A stretch of DNA of 64,000 nt from Spongilla lacustris. Taxonomy: Eukaryota > Porifera > Demospongiae > Spongillida > Spongillidae. Below the pieces are notes generated by a model. The model saw only the letters and a list, made by a program, of their open reading frames with translations. It had not been told where the DNA came from and did not search any database. Location of the stretch: the NCBI GenBank assembly GCA_949361645.1, contig OX442425.1:5566884-5630883 (forward strand), read 5' to 3'. The translations under genes were made by a program, and so were the position numbers. Of the stretch, positions 32,650-43,325 are shown one piece after another; the stretch's first letter is position 1; the number at the start of each line of letters is the position of its first letter.

Positions 32650-35475
32650 ATGAAGACTCTTTCAGATGTAAACAAATTTGTTGATAATTTCAGATATGAT
32701 TTGGATGAAAATAATTGTTTAATAGCACAGATTGTAAGAAAAGGACTGGTGATTTATATATATATGAAGATGAAAAATAAAAATATCATGGAATGTGTCA
32801 AAATGGTGGCATCTCTAGCTGGCACAAGTAATTTGAATATGCAGGCAGTAAGAATTTCAATCCAGCGCCTTGTTGAAAGAATTGCACAACTGAAAAAGCA
32901 TGTTTCGCAGCATTGGGAGACGATTGTACTGCTTTTAAATGAAGTATTTCCACTACCTGAACAAACTGTTGTAAGTGCCTGTAACAGTAATGCACTTCCT
33001 GCTGCTAATGATAGTCTGCTTCCAAAAAAAGTAAGAAATCAGTGTTTAAAATGCTTACATTATAAGACTACACTAAACCAAGTAAATTTAACTAAGCTGG
33101 CTCTGTGTCGAAGGCTTCAAATTCTGATGCATAGAAAAGATGAAAATCGCAGGCTCAAACAATCTTTATCTAGGAAAGTTACAATTGAACACAAACTTCG
33201 ATTAAAATTAAGAGACCTCAAGAAAGATATGATCACAAAAGACAAACAGATAGAAAAACTTATGTATGAGAATAGATTATTAAAACAAACTGCCAGTCAA
33301 CGTGAAATATGTAAGTTAAGGAAGTCCATGACTGTAATGAGGTCAACTCTAGTAAAATACAAGTCAAAGTATGTGTGTACTTTGCAAAATATGAAGAAAG
33401 AAAATTCTACATTAAGAAAGCAAATTGATAATCTAAAATCTGAAAATGACTTCTTAAGTGCACTGTTAGAACAAGAAAATTCGAATTGTATTAGTACTAA
33501 AGTTGGTAATAAAAGATATAGTACTCAATGTCGCAAAGCAATATATGCTTGCCTTGAATATCAAGTACCAGTAAATAGTGTGTGCCCAGTAATCACAGCT
33601 ATATTAAATGAGCTAGCAAATTTTACCATTGATTTCCTTCCAGAGCCTTCCACAATATGTAATTGGGTATATGAACTTGGTATAATTAGTGACTTGCAAG
33701 TAGGAGAAGTGATGTACAGACAAAAGGATATTACACTGTCATGGGATTCAACATCAGTAAATGGGCATCATATTAATGAAGTACATATTAGTGTTGCAGC
33801 AGTTCCATTATCTTTTTATGTTTTGCAATTAAATACTCTTCCAGGAGGCACAACAGATGACTATGTGGCCCATATTTGTGATTGTATTGACCACATTGCT
33901 AGAATATTTTCTATGTACCATAACCTGGACTATTTGCATTGTAAGTCAACTATTACTAGCAACCTTAAGAATACTCTGAGTGATGGAGTAGCAGTAAATC
34001 ACTGCGTTGTGCAGTGCTTGCAGTCTTCATTTGACACTGAACTGCTAGAATTGAAATGCAATGTACATCCTTTAGATGGTATTGCCAAAAGATGCACCAG
34101 CATGTTGAAGGCATATGACAAGGAACATAATATTAAAAGTGATACATTTGGTAGAGACTGCTGTGCTGTAAACTTTATTTGTGCAGTTAATAAAATGCGA
34201 TACAAGCAAGGTAAGGGTGATCCTGCTGGCTTTAAACAATTTCTGAGGCAGGAAGGCATTCAATGTGGCATTATTGCCAGATATGTGGGGAATCGGTTTC
34301 ACATTGTATTTCATTCAGCAGGTGTGCTTTACCATTTAAGAAAGAAGCTTTTTTTGTATTTTTTGGATACATTTTGTCATAATACAACCAGTTTACGGTC
34401 AGCCCTACAGAAAGATATCAAAAATGATCATCTTTTCTTACAATTGCAAGCATTAGGTCTTATAGGTAAATTAGTGACTGGCCCTTGGATGAAACATCTG
34501 TATGGCAATCAACAGTTGTCCAATCTTGACAGCATTCCACGTGTTCAGTTATGTTTGAAAAATCTTTGCACATTCAAGGATTCTCCTATGCAAATATTGG
34601 AGTCAAATAGTGATGTATTTGGTATGCTTATTGATGAATCATCAGATGAGGTGCTAAGTAGCCTGAGAAGTACTGCACTCAGTGCACCAGATAAAGAATG
34701 CATTGGCGGTATTTTGTTGCAGCTGATAACTAGCACAATAGAAGTTATTACAAAACAAATGGAAGAATATATTGATGGTGGACTTGCTAGCTTACCACCA
34801 TCAAATGCACTTCAAACATTGTCTGCACCTGTGCACAACATGTTTGCAGAGAAGACACTTGGATTGAATGACCATCATCTTAGAAGATCCCAAAATGCTA
34901 AAATTGGATTTGTGGATGGAAAGGTTAAGACTAGAATTAACAGAACTTTAGCTTGGCTGTCTAATAAGACCAAGCAAGAACAAGATAAAATAGTACAATT
35001 CAGTATTCCACAGGCAAGCACAATGAGGACTGCTTGGCAGAAACATGAAGAAAACGTTGCAAAGCAGCAAGATAGAAGACATATAGAAAAAAATCAGAAA
35101 AAAGATGCTACTTTTCGACACAGGCTAGAGAAAAAACTTCGTAATGTTTTAGAAGGCAAGACAGAATTGCTGTTTGAGTTCCAAGAGTTAAATAATGATC
35201 AAGCAAGCATAATTAAAAATATACTTCATGACCCATTATGTATAAGTGGGAATTACTTTGAACACATGTGGTTTGTAAATGAACAAAACGTGCTATATGA
35301 AGGCCATATAACCTCTGTCAAATGTTCATCAAAGTCCAAAATCACTAAAATTACAGCTACGTATTGGAAACCTGGAGAATCTGAAGAAGAAGGAGATGAC
35401 GTTACAATGACACTTTTTGCATTCTTGGTAGATTTCATTATTGGAGATTTGTATATAGATGAATTAGGTTTTTAG
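32650..35475 (+). CDS. Transposase-like protein of the 8.4 kb element, about 941 aa, intact frame
   Basis: The frame is open from 32,587, but 'tttgcag' at 32,644 argues for a splice acceptor, so I start at the ATG at 32,650 ('MKTLSDVNKF'). Residue numbers here count from 32,587. The N-terminal part to about residue 150 is helical. Residues 160-300 are Lys/Glu/Leu-rich and likely coiled coil. From about 375 a globular core follows with 'TLSWDSTSVNGHHINEVHIS' (Asp near 387) and 'ELKCNVHPLDGIAKRC' (Asp near 497), a spacing compatible with an RNase H-fold DDE core. I could not place the third acidic residue. The C-terminal third includes 'HNMFAEKTLG.NDHHLRR', 'IGFVDGKVK' and 'TLAWLSNKTKQEQDKI'. 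Such proteins occur as multi-copy hypothetical proteins in invertebrates as I recall. Activity is unproven, but no stop or frameshift is visible. Confidence 0.75.
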   Translation: MKTLSDVNKFVDNFRYDLDENNCLIAQIVRKGLVIYIYMKMKNKNIMECVKMVASLAGTSNLNMQAVRISIQRLVERIAQLKKHVSQHWETIVLLLNEVFPLPEQTVVSACNSNALPAANDSLLPKKVRNQCLKCLHYKTTLNQVNLTKLALCRRLQILMHRKDENRRLKQSLSRKVTIEHKLRLKLRDLKKDMITKDKQIEKLMYENRLLKQTASQREICKLRKSMTVMRSTLVKYKSKYVCTLQNMKKENSTLRKQIDNLKSENDFLSALLEQENSNCISTKVGNKRYSTQCRKAIYACLEYQVPVNSVCPVITAILNELANFTIDFLPEPSTICNWVYELGIISDLQVGEVMYRQKDITLSWDSTSVNGHHINEVHISVAAVPLSFYVLQLNTLPGGTTDDYVAHICDCIDHIARIFSMYHNLDYLHCKSTITSNLKNTLSDGVAVNHCVVQCLQSSFDTELLELKCNVHPLDGIAKRCTSMLKAYDKEHNIKSDTFGRDCCAVNFICAVNKMRYKQGKGDPAGFKQFLRQEGIQCGIIARYVGNRFHIVFHSAGVLYHLRKKLFLYFLDTFCHNTTSLRSALQKDIKNDHLFLQLQALGLIGKLVTGPWMKHLYGNQQLSNLDSIPRVQLCLKNLCTFKDSPMQILESNSDVFGMLIDESSDEVLSSLRSTALSAPDKECIGGILLQLITSTIEVITKQMEEYIDGGLASLPPSNALQTLSAPVHNMFAEKTLGLNDHHLRRSQNAKIGFVDGKVKTRINRTLAWLSNKTKQEQDKIVQFSIPQASTMRTAWQKHEENVAKQQDRRHIEKNQKKDATFRHRLEKKLRNVLEGKTELLFEFQELNNDQASIIKNILHDPLCISGNYFEHMWFVNEQNVLYEGHITSVKCSSKSKITKITATYWKPGESEEEGDDVTMTLFAFLVDFIIGDLYIDELGF

Positions 35476-36286
35476 ATGCATTCTATTCATTATGTGTGTC
35501 CCTTTTGTGTGTCAGATGACTGTGGTTCAATAATTTGCAGAACTACGTGAGCTACATGCAAGTTAAGCACAACCGGTCACAATTTTTTTTTACCGCTTCA
35601 ATCATTCTGCGTACATCATCTACCGCGTAAAGATTGATGTTTGAGATGTTATAACTACCGATATTTACAATGCAGATTCGATCCAAATATGTCATTTTAG
35701 AACACAATTTTTCCTCTTTCTAATGATATTAAATTTGTTAAGTAAATCCCAATTTGAAAAAAATATTGAAGTACCTACATTGGCAATGAGGATTGTGAAA
35801 ACGGTTCTTAACCTAACGATGCTGCATCTTGCAGCCACTCACGGCGAACGTCTAGTAAGTCAGTAGCATCAAATTGGGAAACTTTATGGGCCATCAAGAC
35901 ATTCGCAATGCTAGCATTCTATCACCCAAAGCTTCCAATCCTTGATGGCAGCTTCTATAAATAGCTAATTGGGTCCGCTTCGCTTCCAGCTTTAGAGTTG
36001 CCTCTTGCTCTTTGACGTTTCTTGTAACCTGCCCAATTTGAGATCATATATAGAGGGATTGGAAACGAAGCCAATCAACACTAATTAACGCGGACAATGC
36101 TATACCAATGACTTTTGAGGCTTCAGGTGCAGCTACTACCATATTCTATACTAATGATCTTCTGAATATGCTAGAAAAGTGCAGGTTTTGATCATTACTA
36201 CACACACACACACAATGGGTAGTGATCTTTTACAAGCTCCATTCTATTTATGATCTCTGATGCTACTGATTTCGTCTGCCGATACG
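35476..36286. other. Transposon-internal 3' region
   Basis: Non-coding segment between the transposase stop and the right arm. Contains a short (CA)n at about 36,199-36,214 and 'gcttcgcttcc' type sequence at about 35,975. No mirrored match in the left internal region. Confidence 0.4.
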
Positions 36287-36874
36287 TCACATTACAAATA
36301 TATTCATGATACAAAATGAAGCAATGATGACGTTTCAAATGCAATTCATCGCGATATGGCGGAGGTTTTCAGGTACTCAGCTCTGATGGCACTTTTTTAA
36401 CGGCAAAGAAGGGTCTATTGCCTCCCAAGTACTATTTCACGATAGATCTAACATGTGACAACTCGGAAACGAATTATAGCAGTCCAGTGAGAGCGTACTA
36501 CGAAATTGCATCGCTAAGCTTTTACGAGCTAAAAACGCATATCTAGCTTGATAATACCGTACCGTAACGATTTACCGGACTTAACCGACGCGGCCAAAGG
36601 TTGCTAATGCTCAATTTCTTTAATGGTTAAGATCTATTGCCTACAGGAGGAATTATGCTTACAATTTTTTTTGTACTGGGGTCACAACAAGTGTTAATAA
36701 CTAAAGTAAATAGTCACGTGATGCTTTTTAACTTTCAGTATATACTGAAAAAGAGTTGTACACTATATCTGCGTTGTCAGATTTCCATTTGAGCTCATTG
36801 TTATTGAAATATATTCAAGTGAACAAAATAACAGTTCAAAAAAATTATAGGAGCAAGTGTGATGGATTCCACTG
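36287..36874 (-). repeat. Right terminal inverted arm, uninterrupted
   Basis: 588 bp, reverse complement of the left arm without its three insertions. It therefore preserves the pre-insertion sequence for each of them. Confidence 0.88.
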
Positions 36875-36879
36875 TATAC

Positions 36880-37365
36880 TGAACAAAGTTGTAATTAATT
36901 AGCTTTTGTATACATCCAGGCCCTCTTTGTATGATTTAGGAGTGTTATGAAGTTTTCTTGAAACTTGACGTGAGATACTGTGTACATTTATAGTTGAATG
37001 ATAATTATTCATGTAGTTGCACAATTTACATGTACATGTATTTGCTTATACATGTACAGTCAAAACGGTTTGATCACAGTAATTAAAAGTAAGGAACACT
37101 GTAGTTACATATGAGGGAACCTTTGCATGTCAAAATGATTTAAGGGTTGCATGGCTGTGATAATAGCCACAAGCTGTGATGAAACCATAACCATGGCAAC
37201 ATACAGAATAATGATACATTGTGTAAGGCACATTTTTGGCCCGTTTCAGCATAAGATTATAAGAACAAGCTCTGTTTTGTGGAAAACCGTGCTAAACTTG
37301 ATGGCACCAAAAAGTAGTTTAATACACATCATATAGAGCATCAGCTATGTTTTCCCTTAGTCTGC
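36880..37365. other. Spacer right of the 8.4 kb transposon
   Basis: No gene recognised. Contains ACATGTAC repeats at about 37,028-37,055. Confidence 0.4.
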
Positions 37366-37735
37366 TCAGCAGAAGTTTGCGAACCTGTGCAGTCCAAACT
37401 GGGTCTTGGGTAAGCCAGCAGCTTTTGACTTGTCTTTCACATCTCCCCTTAATCCTACAACTCTTTTGGAAGCAAGGCTGAGAAAGCACTCCTCTAATGA
37501 CATAAAATGTAAGGAATTGGATTTGGTCTGTGTACCGCTAGTAGTGGAGTCATATGGAGCCTGCATGAAGAAAGGAGGCTTTGGAGTCTATCTCCCAGCT
37601 AGCTTCTTGACTAGCCACTTGCTCATCCAAGGCAAAATCAGTGGTTCGTACCGAACTCTACGGGCGGCTGAACCTTCACCTGTTACAAGGTAATGCAATT
37701 GCCATCCTTTCCCGTAGCATCGGTCAAAGTGATGT
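37366..37735 (+). pseudogene. RLE-type non-LTR retrotransposon C-terminal fragment A
   Basis: Open frame with 'NWVLGKPAAFDLSFTSPLNP', then 'LEARLRKHSSNDIKCKELDL' and 'CVPLVVESYGACMKKGGF'. These are the nuclease core ('W..GKPAAFD..VTSPL'), the linker and the 'KC.ELGW.C.PL.VETYG.WG' block seen in all copies of this family. The part before it is missing, so it is 5'-truncated. It is followed within 200 bp by AT-rich (TAA)n-like sequence (37,790-37,945). Confidence 0.75.
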
Positions 37736-37789
37736 AGAGTAGATATAGTTAGCATTTTGTGTACATTGTGTGTAGTCTAGTTGTATATG

Positions 37790-37945
37790 TTTATAAGTTT
37801 ATATATCAGTATTATATATTGTAATTATAATTATATATAATAATAATTATATACTTTGAGATATTCACTATACATGTAGTTTAGAGAATAAGCATACATT
37901 TAGGTATATCAATGAAAAATAATAATAATAATAATAATAATAATA
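37790..37945. repeat. AT-rich and (AAT)n tract
   Basis: 'ataataattatat' sequence and nine AAT units at about 37,918-37,944, possibly the 3' tail or target of fragment A. Confidence 0.7.
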
Positions 37946-38169
37946 TACTTACAAAAAGAAAAAGGAAGCAAAAAGTAATGAATCCTAGTAGTACATAATA
38001 ATAATATACAGAATACATAATACATTTAGACATATGGGGCAAAAACAATAATAATATTACACATTAAATAAAAATGATAATGACATAAACTATTTAAGCA
38101 TGACGTTGAGGCAGAGATACATGTACTAGGCAACCCTGCTCCATCATCCATTCCAAATACACTCCTCCA

Positions 38170-39740
38170 CTTGCGGGAGCCCCTCAGACAAAGGCTTGAA
38201 AAGTGGTATTGAAGGTTCAGTACATGCTATGAGAGAGCTGTATGAGGAAAAACACTCAGATGGATGGGGGTTACTACTTGTGGATGCCAGGAATGCTTTT
38301 AATTCATTGAACAGAGCTGCTGCCCTTTGGAACTCTCATATTCAATGGCCTCGCTGTTCCAGATTCTTGTTTAACACCTATCGTGGTTATCCATCACTTA
38401 TTTTATAAGGATCAACCAAGTCTGAAGCTCTCTACAGCAAAGAAGGAGTTGATCAAAATGACCCTTTGTCCATGCTGATGTATGCTTCTGTACTGATGCC
38501 ACTCATTAAATCACTCTCAAATCCTACTACATGGATTCAAAACTGGTATGCAGATGACTCCTCCTGAACAGCCAAGCTCACTGATCTCTGTGTCTGGTTT
38601 GACAAGCTTTGTGACCTTGGTCCCAAGTATGGATATCATCCAGAGCCTGGGTAATAAGGTTGTGAATGGCTACTGCTTCCTAGGAGGGTTCATTGGAGAC
38701 GGTGAAAGCACATAACAATTTCTTGACAACATTCAAGATCACAGGGTGGGTGAACAATCTTCTCAAATTATCCAAAGCTGCTGAGTCACAGCCTCAAGCA
38801 GCTTATGCTGCACTATCCAAATCCATGCAGTTTGAGTGGTCCTACCTGCAAAGAATCCTTCTTAGTTGTGTGGAAGCATTTACTCCAATCTGGAATACTT
38901 TGTACCAATATTTCTGGCCTGCCATTTTTGAAGGTACAATCTCCGATCATGAAAAGCAGCTATTGGGAGTTCGCAATCCAATCGAAAGTGCCAAGATTGC
39001 CTATACCACATCCAGAGCAGGCACAAGAAACATTGTGGATGCCATCAAAGGAAAGATTGAGTTCTCTCTACCTGATCACAATGTTCTAATGTCTGATGCA
39101 ATGGCAAACATGCACACCACCCTCCAGCACCAAGATGAGGTCATACTTCACTCAACATTGGCCAATTCAGAGCTAAATGCAAAAATAAGACGGGCAATAC
39201 AACGGGCAGTGGAGGGCAAGACATCATCATGGTTAACAGCTCTGCCTTTTGCTCACCATCACTTTGACCTTTCTGCCACAGAATTCCGCGATGCCCTCGC
39301 ATTGCGATACAATCGACCACTGCTGAATATGCCAGCCAATTGTGATGGATGTGGTGCTGCAACTAGTTTGGAGCATGCCCTTGACTGCAAGAAGGGAGGT
39401 CTGGTAACCCAATGTCACAATGAAGTTCGAGATGTTATTGGCGACTTAACATCAGTTGTTTTCAAGGAAGTTGTTTAAGAACCAGTCGTGCAAGAGGCAA
39501 ATGATGCTGAAGGTGTACCCTCCCTAATTGTTCGAAGAAAAAGAAGTACTCTGAAGCAGCAGCTCTTCGCCGAGCATCATTCACACCCTTTGTTATGTCA
39601 GTCGATGGAGTCTTGGGTCGAGAAGCAAGCTTTTTTTTATCAAACATCTTGTTCAGAAACTTGCTCATAAGTGGGAAAAGTCAAACAGTGAGGTATTGGG
39701 ATGGATGAGAGCACGACTGTCTTTTGCAATCCTACAAAAA
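38170..39740 (+). pseudogene. Second non-LTR RT element family ('YADD' type), near-continuous relic B
   Basis: Successive frames give '[20 protein letters not shown]' (RT motif with Asp, about 38,268-38,330) and 'KEGVDQNDPLSMLMYA'. 'WYADDSS' then follows at about 38,547, the catalytic DD pair, with a stop directly after it. A 261-codon frame at 38,693-39,478 covers the thumb/connection and ends in 'NCDGCGAATSLEHALDC', a Cys/His zinc motif. The tail at 39,480-39,730 has the nuclease-side 'EAAALRRAS' block only in broken frames. Several stops and a frame change show it is inactive. A more decayed copy lies at 50,590-52,110 and a 3' piece on the minus strand at 52,546-52,900. Confidence 0.72.
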
Positions 39741-39889
39741 TAAAAATAAATACAGGATAATCATAAAATACAAAGGAATATATAACAACTCAGGTACATG
39801 CACACACATCATAGCACATACAAATTCTAATCATAAGCTGATGTGGGTAGTCCAGCCCCATCATCCATGAGTATTTTTGTGTATGTCCA

Positions 39890-39928
39890 ATAATAAATAA
39901 TAATAATAATTATGATAATAATAATAGT
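39890..39928. repeat. (TAA)n-like tract at the 5' border of element C
   Basis: 'ataataataataattatg' and 'ataataataatag' directly precede the first codons of element C. The matching tract at its other end is at 43,077-43,107. Confidence 0.8.
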
Positions 39929-39931
39929 AAT

Positions 39932-42900
39932 GTGTGCAAGCATCCTACATCCAGAGCCTCTGCAGGGACTGCCAATAGAAACCACCATCATCTTCCGCAA
40001 TTCCAGGAGGTACTCAGTGTAGTCAATCAGTCCCAGTCAGGCTCTCAGATGTCTGTAACCACCAGACTAAACTCAAGAAAGCCTTGTCTGGTTGAGGGAT
40101 GCTTGGAGATGATCGCCCCATCAATGTGGAAGGCCCATATGATACTTCACACACAGAATATCCTTCCAGGAGATATCCCTCTTGAATGGCTGCAGAAGCT
40201 GCATTCCTTTATTTGCCTAAAGTGTCACCAGATTGTTGCCAATTCTCATTTTGGCTCTCATTCTGAGAAGTGCAGTGGATCAAACTAAGGCCCTAGGTCT
40301 TCTGGAGTATCAGTTGCCTCCACCACAACCGCTCCTGGCCAATGAATCGGTGAGGGGTCAGCTCCTGAGGCTTCCCTCACATCTTTTGAGGAAGTCTGTT
40401 GTTTGCAGTGTGCCACAATTTGTCACATGCCTCAAAAAGCCAGACCCACATTTGCTCGAGTCTTGTCAGACACGTTGCGTATCCAACTCAGAGGAGGCTT
40501 GGTTAAAACTATTCATGCTACCAAAGTGTGTGTTACGAACATCTCATCGAGGTGGCCAATGTCACAAGTCTCATTCCATTGAAGAGCTTTGCAGACAGTG
40601 ATCTAATGGCCACATAGCTTCTCAATGGCAATATGCCTCTGATCATGCCAGGAAGTCCAACTCCAAACAACCTAAGGAGCAAACAAAGGAGCAGATAAGA
40701 AAGTTCAGTCTGCAGTTTCGAAGGCTAGAGAAGGGTTACTTGGAAAGGCTTGCAAGATCCTTATATCTTCAGGCATTGCCCCCAACAGTCCAGAGACATG
40801 GAATTTGCTCCAGCAGAAACACCCTAAGGGCCCAATTCCTACCCTACCTGATATCACTTTACCTCCAGGGACTACTGCTCTGCCACCCGAGTTTAATATC
40901 ATGTCAGTTCTTCGTTCATTCCCCAAGGATACTGCTTGTGGCCCCTCTGGGCTCCGCATACAACATCTGATTGATGCTGCTGAGGTACACTTGCCTATTT
41001 CCATCTGTAGTTCCCTTAGAGCTGTTGTCAATAGCTTGGCAAGTGGCAAAGCTTCAATGCCAATATCCTGGTACCTGGCTGGTGGCTCACTCACAGCATT
41101 GATCAAGAATAAAGAGGATCTACACATGGACATCTGCCCTATTGCTGTTGGGAAGGCAATGAGAAGACTGACAGGAAAGTGTCCTGTATCCTCTCAAAAG
41201 ACAAAGCAGCTCAATTTTTTGATCCATTTCAGCTTGGTGTGGCATGTCCTGCAGGAGCTGAAAAGATATTACATGGAGTGCGCCGATGTGTTCAAGATCA
41301 CTGGAATAATGATGAGTTTTTTTTGTGTAAAATTGACTTAACTAATGCCTTCAACATGGTATCTCGCCAGGCACTCCTTGAGGAATGTGCTACTCAATTC
41401 GCCGACCTTTTCCCACGGGTTTCCTGGTGCTATGGGCAGCACCCAACATTATGGCACCCTATGGGAGTGTAAAGTTCTGAACTTGGAGTACAACAAGGAG
41501 ATCCCTTGCATGGGTCCCCTGTTGTTCTCCTTGGTCCTACACAAGCTCATCCTCACGATCATTGAGGATACGGAATGCTCTCAACTTCTGTTTATTTCAT
41601 GGTACATGTATCTAGATGACGGCGTTCTTTCAGGTACTAAGTCTGTAATAAGTTGGGTTGTTACTCTTATTCAGAAGCTGGGTCCCGCTCTTGGCTCTGG
41701 ATCAACCCTGCCAAATGTGAACTGTTCTCTCGCGCTGTCTTGACAGACCTTCCCCAAGAAATGAAAGTGTCCCACAAGCCAAACTTTGAAGTCCTTGGTG
41801 CTCCAACAGGAGATCCCATCTTTTGTGCAAAGTTTTTAGCACAAAGGTTTGCTAAGGCTGCCAAGTTGCTATCCCAGTTGGTTACTGTGGGTTCATTAGA
41901 CCCCCAAGTTGCACTCCTCCTGTGTCAGTGTGCAGGGTACTGTAAATTAGTTCATCTTGCCCGTTCAACTCCACCCTCACTTATCTCTGATGGGTTAGCA
42001 TTGTTTGATGCTGATGTTCGTCATTTTTCCCAATGCACTAGAATTGATGCAGCTAACACAGAATGGTTGCAAGTTCAACTGAGCCTTGGTAGGGGGGGTC
42101 TTGGCCTTCATAGTCTTGCTCTCCATTCTCTAGCTGCTAGTTTGGCATCACTGATTAAGGCCGGGTCTCTAATACCATCTGATGAATATGCCTTGGAGTA
42201 TAGTCCCACCAGTGCATGCAATTTCAGGAGATCTCTTAGCTATAGCCAAAAGGATCTCTTGGCTAGGTTAGAAACCATCAATTTGATCAGCTGCTATTTC
42301 AGTCGTCCCCTGCCAACAGTGCATGTTTGTTGTCTGTGTTCTCATGCCATGCTGCAGCCTGGCTGTCAGTCATTCCTCCAGTGGGTCTTAACCTTCACCT
42401 TGAACCTGATGAGTTCCAGATTGCATTGAAATGGTGGCTTGGAATGGACACATCTTTGGGCTCTTGCTGTCCATACTGTCCTGATCACCAGCTAAACCCC
42501 CTAGGACACCATGCAGTGACGTGTAAAGGTGGAGGGGATGTCGTTCTGCACCACAACAGCTTGAGGGATGCCTTTTCACAGTTCTGCCATCAAGCATGTC
42601 TGGGGGGACAGCTTCAAGTAGGTTGTAGCTTAGGAGCAGACAAAAGACACAGTTGTCCAGCTGATATTCTTGTACAGAACTGGATAATCAGCAAACCAGC
42701 AGCTTTTGACCTAACTGTAACCTCACCGCTTAATCTCACTACTTTAACTGAAGCGGGAGTTGCAAGAGGGGCTGCAGCTATGGCAGCTGAAGTTCGGAAG
42801 CATGGTGTAAATGATCAAAAGTGAGCAGAGCTTGGATGGGTTTCTATACCCTTAGCAGTTGAGACTTATGGTTGCTGGGGTGCAGAAGCCCAGTCCACCA

Positions 42901-43010
42901 TTTCTCGGCTAGCATCCCGTCTGGCCATCCAGTTGCAGTGTAGCAAATCCAAGGCCATCACTACCATCTACCTACTTTCACATTCAGGCTTTTTCAGGTC
43001 TGAGGGGGGA
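39932..43010 (+). pseudogene. RLE-type non-LTR retrotransposon C, nearly complete, in (TAA)n
   Basis: The longest copy, about 3.15 kb between two (TAA)n tracts. The order follows R2/R4-like elements. First come two zinc-finger-like motifs at about 40,087-40,280 (C-x4-C...H-x3-H-like and 'CLKC'...'H'...'C'). The RT then runs from about 40,900 ('FPKDTACGPSGLRIQHL'), with 'KIDLTNAFNMVSRQALL' at about 41,330, 'GVQQGDPL' at about 41,488 and 'YLDDGVLSG' at about 41,612. The C-terminal CCHC is 'CPYCPDHQLNPLGHHAVTC' at about 42,471. The restriction-like nuclease is 'CPADILVQNW...AAFDLTVTSPLN' at 42,657-42,735. There are at least four frameshifts and a TGA at 42,822. In this class the protein nicks the target and primes reverse transcription from it. 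Confidence 0.82.
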
Positions 43011-43076
43011 GTTTAACTTTGATTTTTGCATGTTTTTCAAGTGGTATATGTTTTTGTACTTGTAATTGTACATGTA

Positions 43077-43107
43077 TAATAATAAAATAATAATAATAAT
43101 AATAATA
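43077..43107. repeat. (TAA)n tract between elements C and D0
   Basis: About ten TAA units. 3' tail of C and start of the next truncated copy. Confidence 0.85.
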
Positions 43108-43325
43108 GGATGGGGGTTGGAGAGCAGACCAGTTTTTGCCACTCTTGCGGACAGAATTTCGGGTCGCACTGGCCAGGCAAAATCACGTGTCGTCAATCAG
43201 CTGTACCAAAGATTGGCCATCACATTGACGAGGCAACATGCCTGTGCAAAAAAGAACTTGAACATGAACTTGTATAAAGTATTCTGCATGTACCTTGTTT
43301 TTCTCATAATAATAAAAAATAATAA
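43108..43325 (+). pseudogene. Short 5'-truncated RLE retrotransposon copy D0
   Basis: Only the last part of the ORF remains: 'FATLADRISGRTGQAKSRVV' and 'LYQRLAITLTRQHACAK', matching the 'RLASRLAI....IYGRLNL.LVRA.AR' end of the family. It begins in one (TAA)n tract (43,107) and ends in another AAT-containing tail (about 43,305-43,325). Confidence 0.65.

Larger units (their letters stand above)
28427..36874 (+). mobile_element. Large DNA transposon, about 8.4 kb with nested insertions, superfamily unresolved
   Basis: The ends are 'cagtggaaaccatcacactt' at 28,427 and the inverted 'aagtgtgatggattccactg' ending at 36,874, each flanked by TA. The inverted arms continue inward: the right arm is 36,287-36,874 (588 bp), and the left arm is 28,427-31,833 with three later insertions removed. 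By eye they are about 90% identical. Between them lies one long transposase-like frame (32,650-35,475). Without the insertions the element would be about 5.7 kb. TA duplication and CAGTG ends recall Tc1/mariner, but the long arms and the protein do not, so I leave the superfamily open. Confidence 0.85.

Noticed and set aside
28427..36874. Tc1/mariner assignment
   Set aside because: TA duplication and CAGTG ends fit, but the protein is about 940 aa, lacks recognisable mariner motifs and the arms are about 600 bp.
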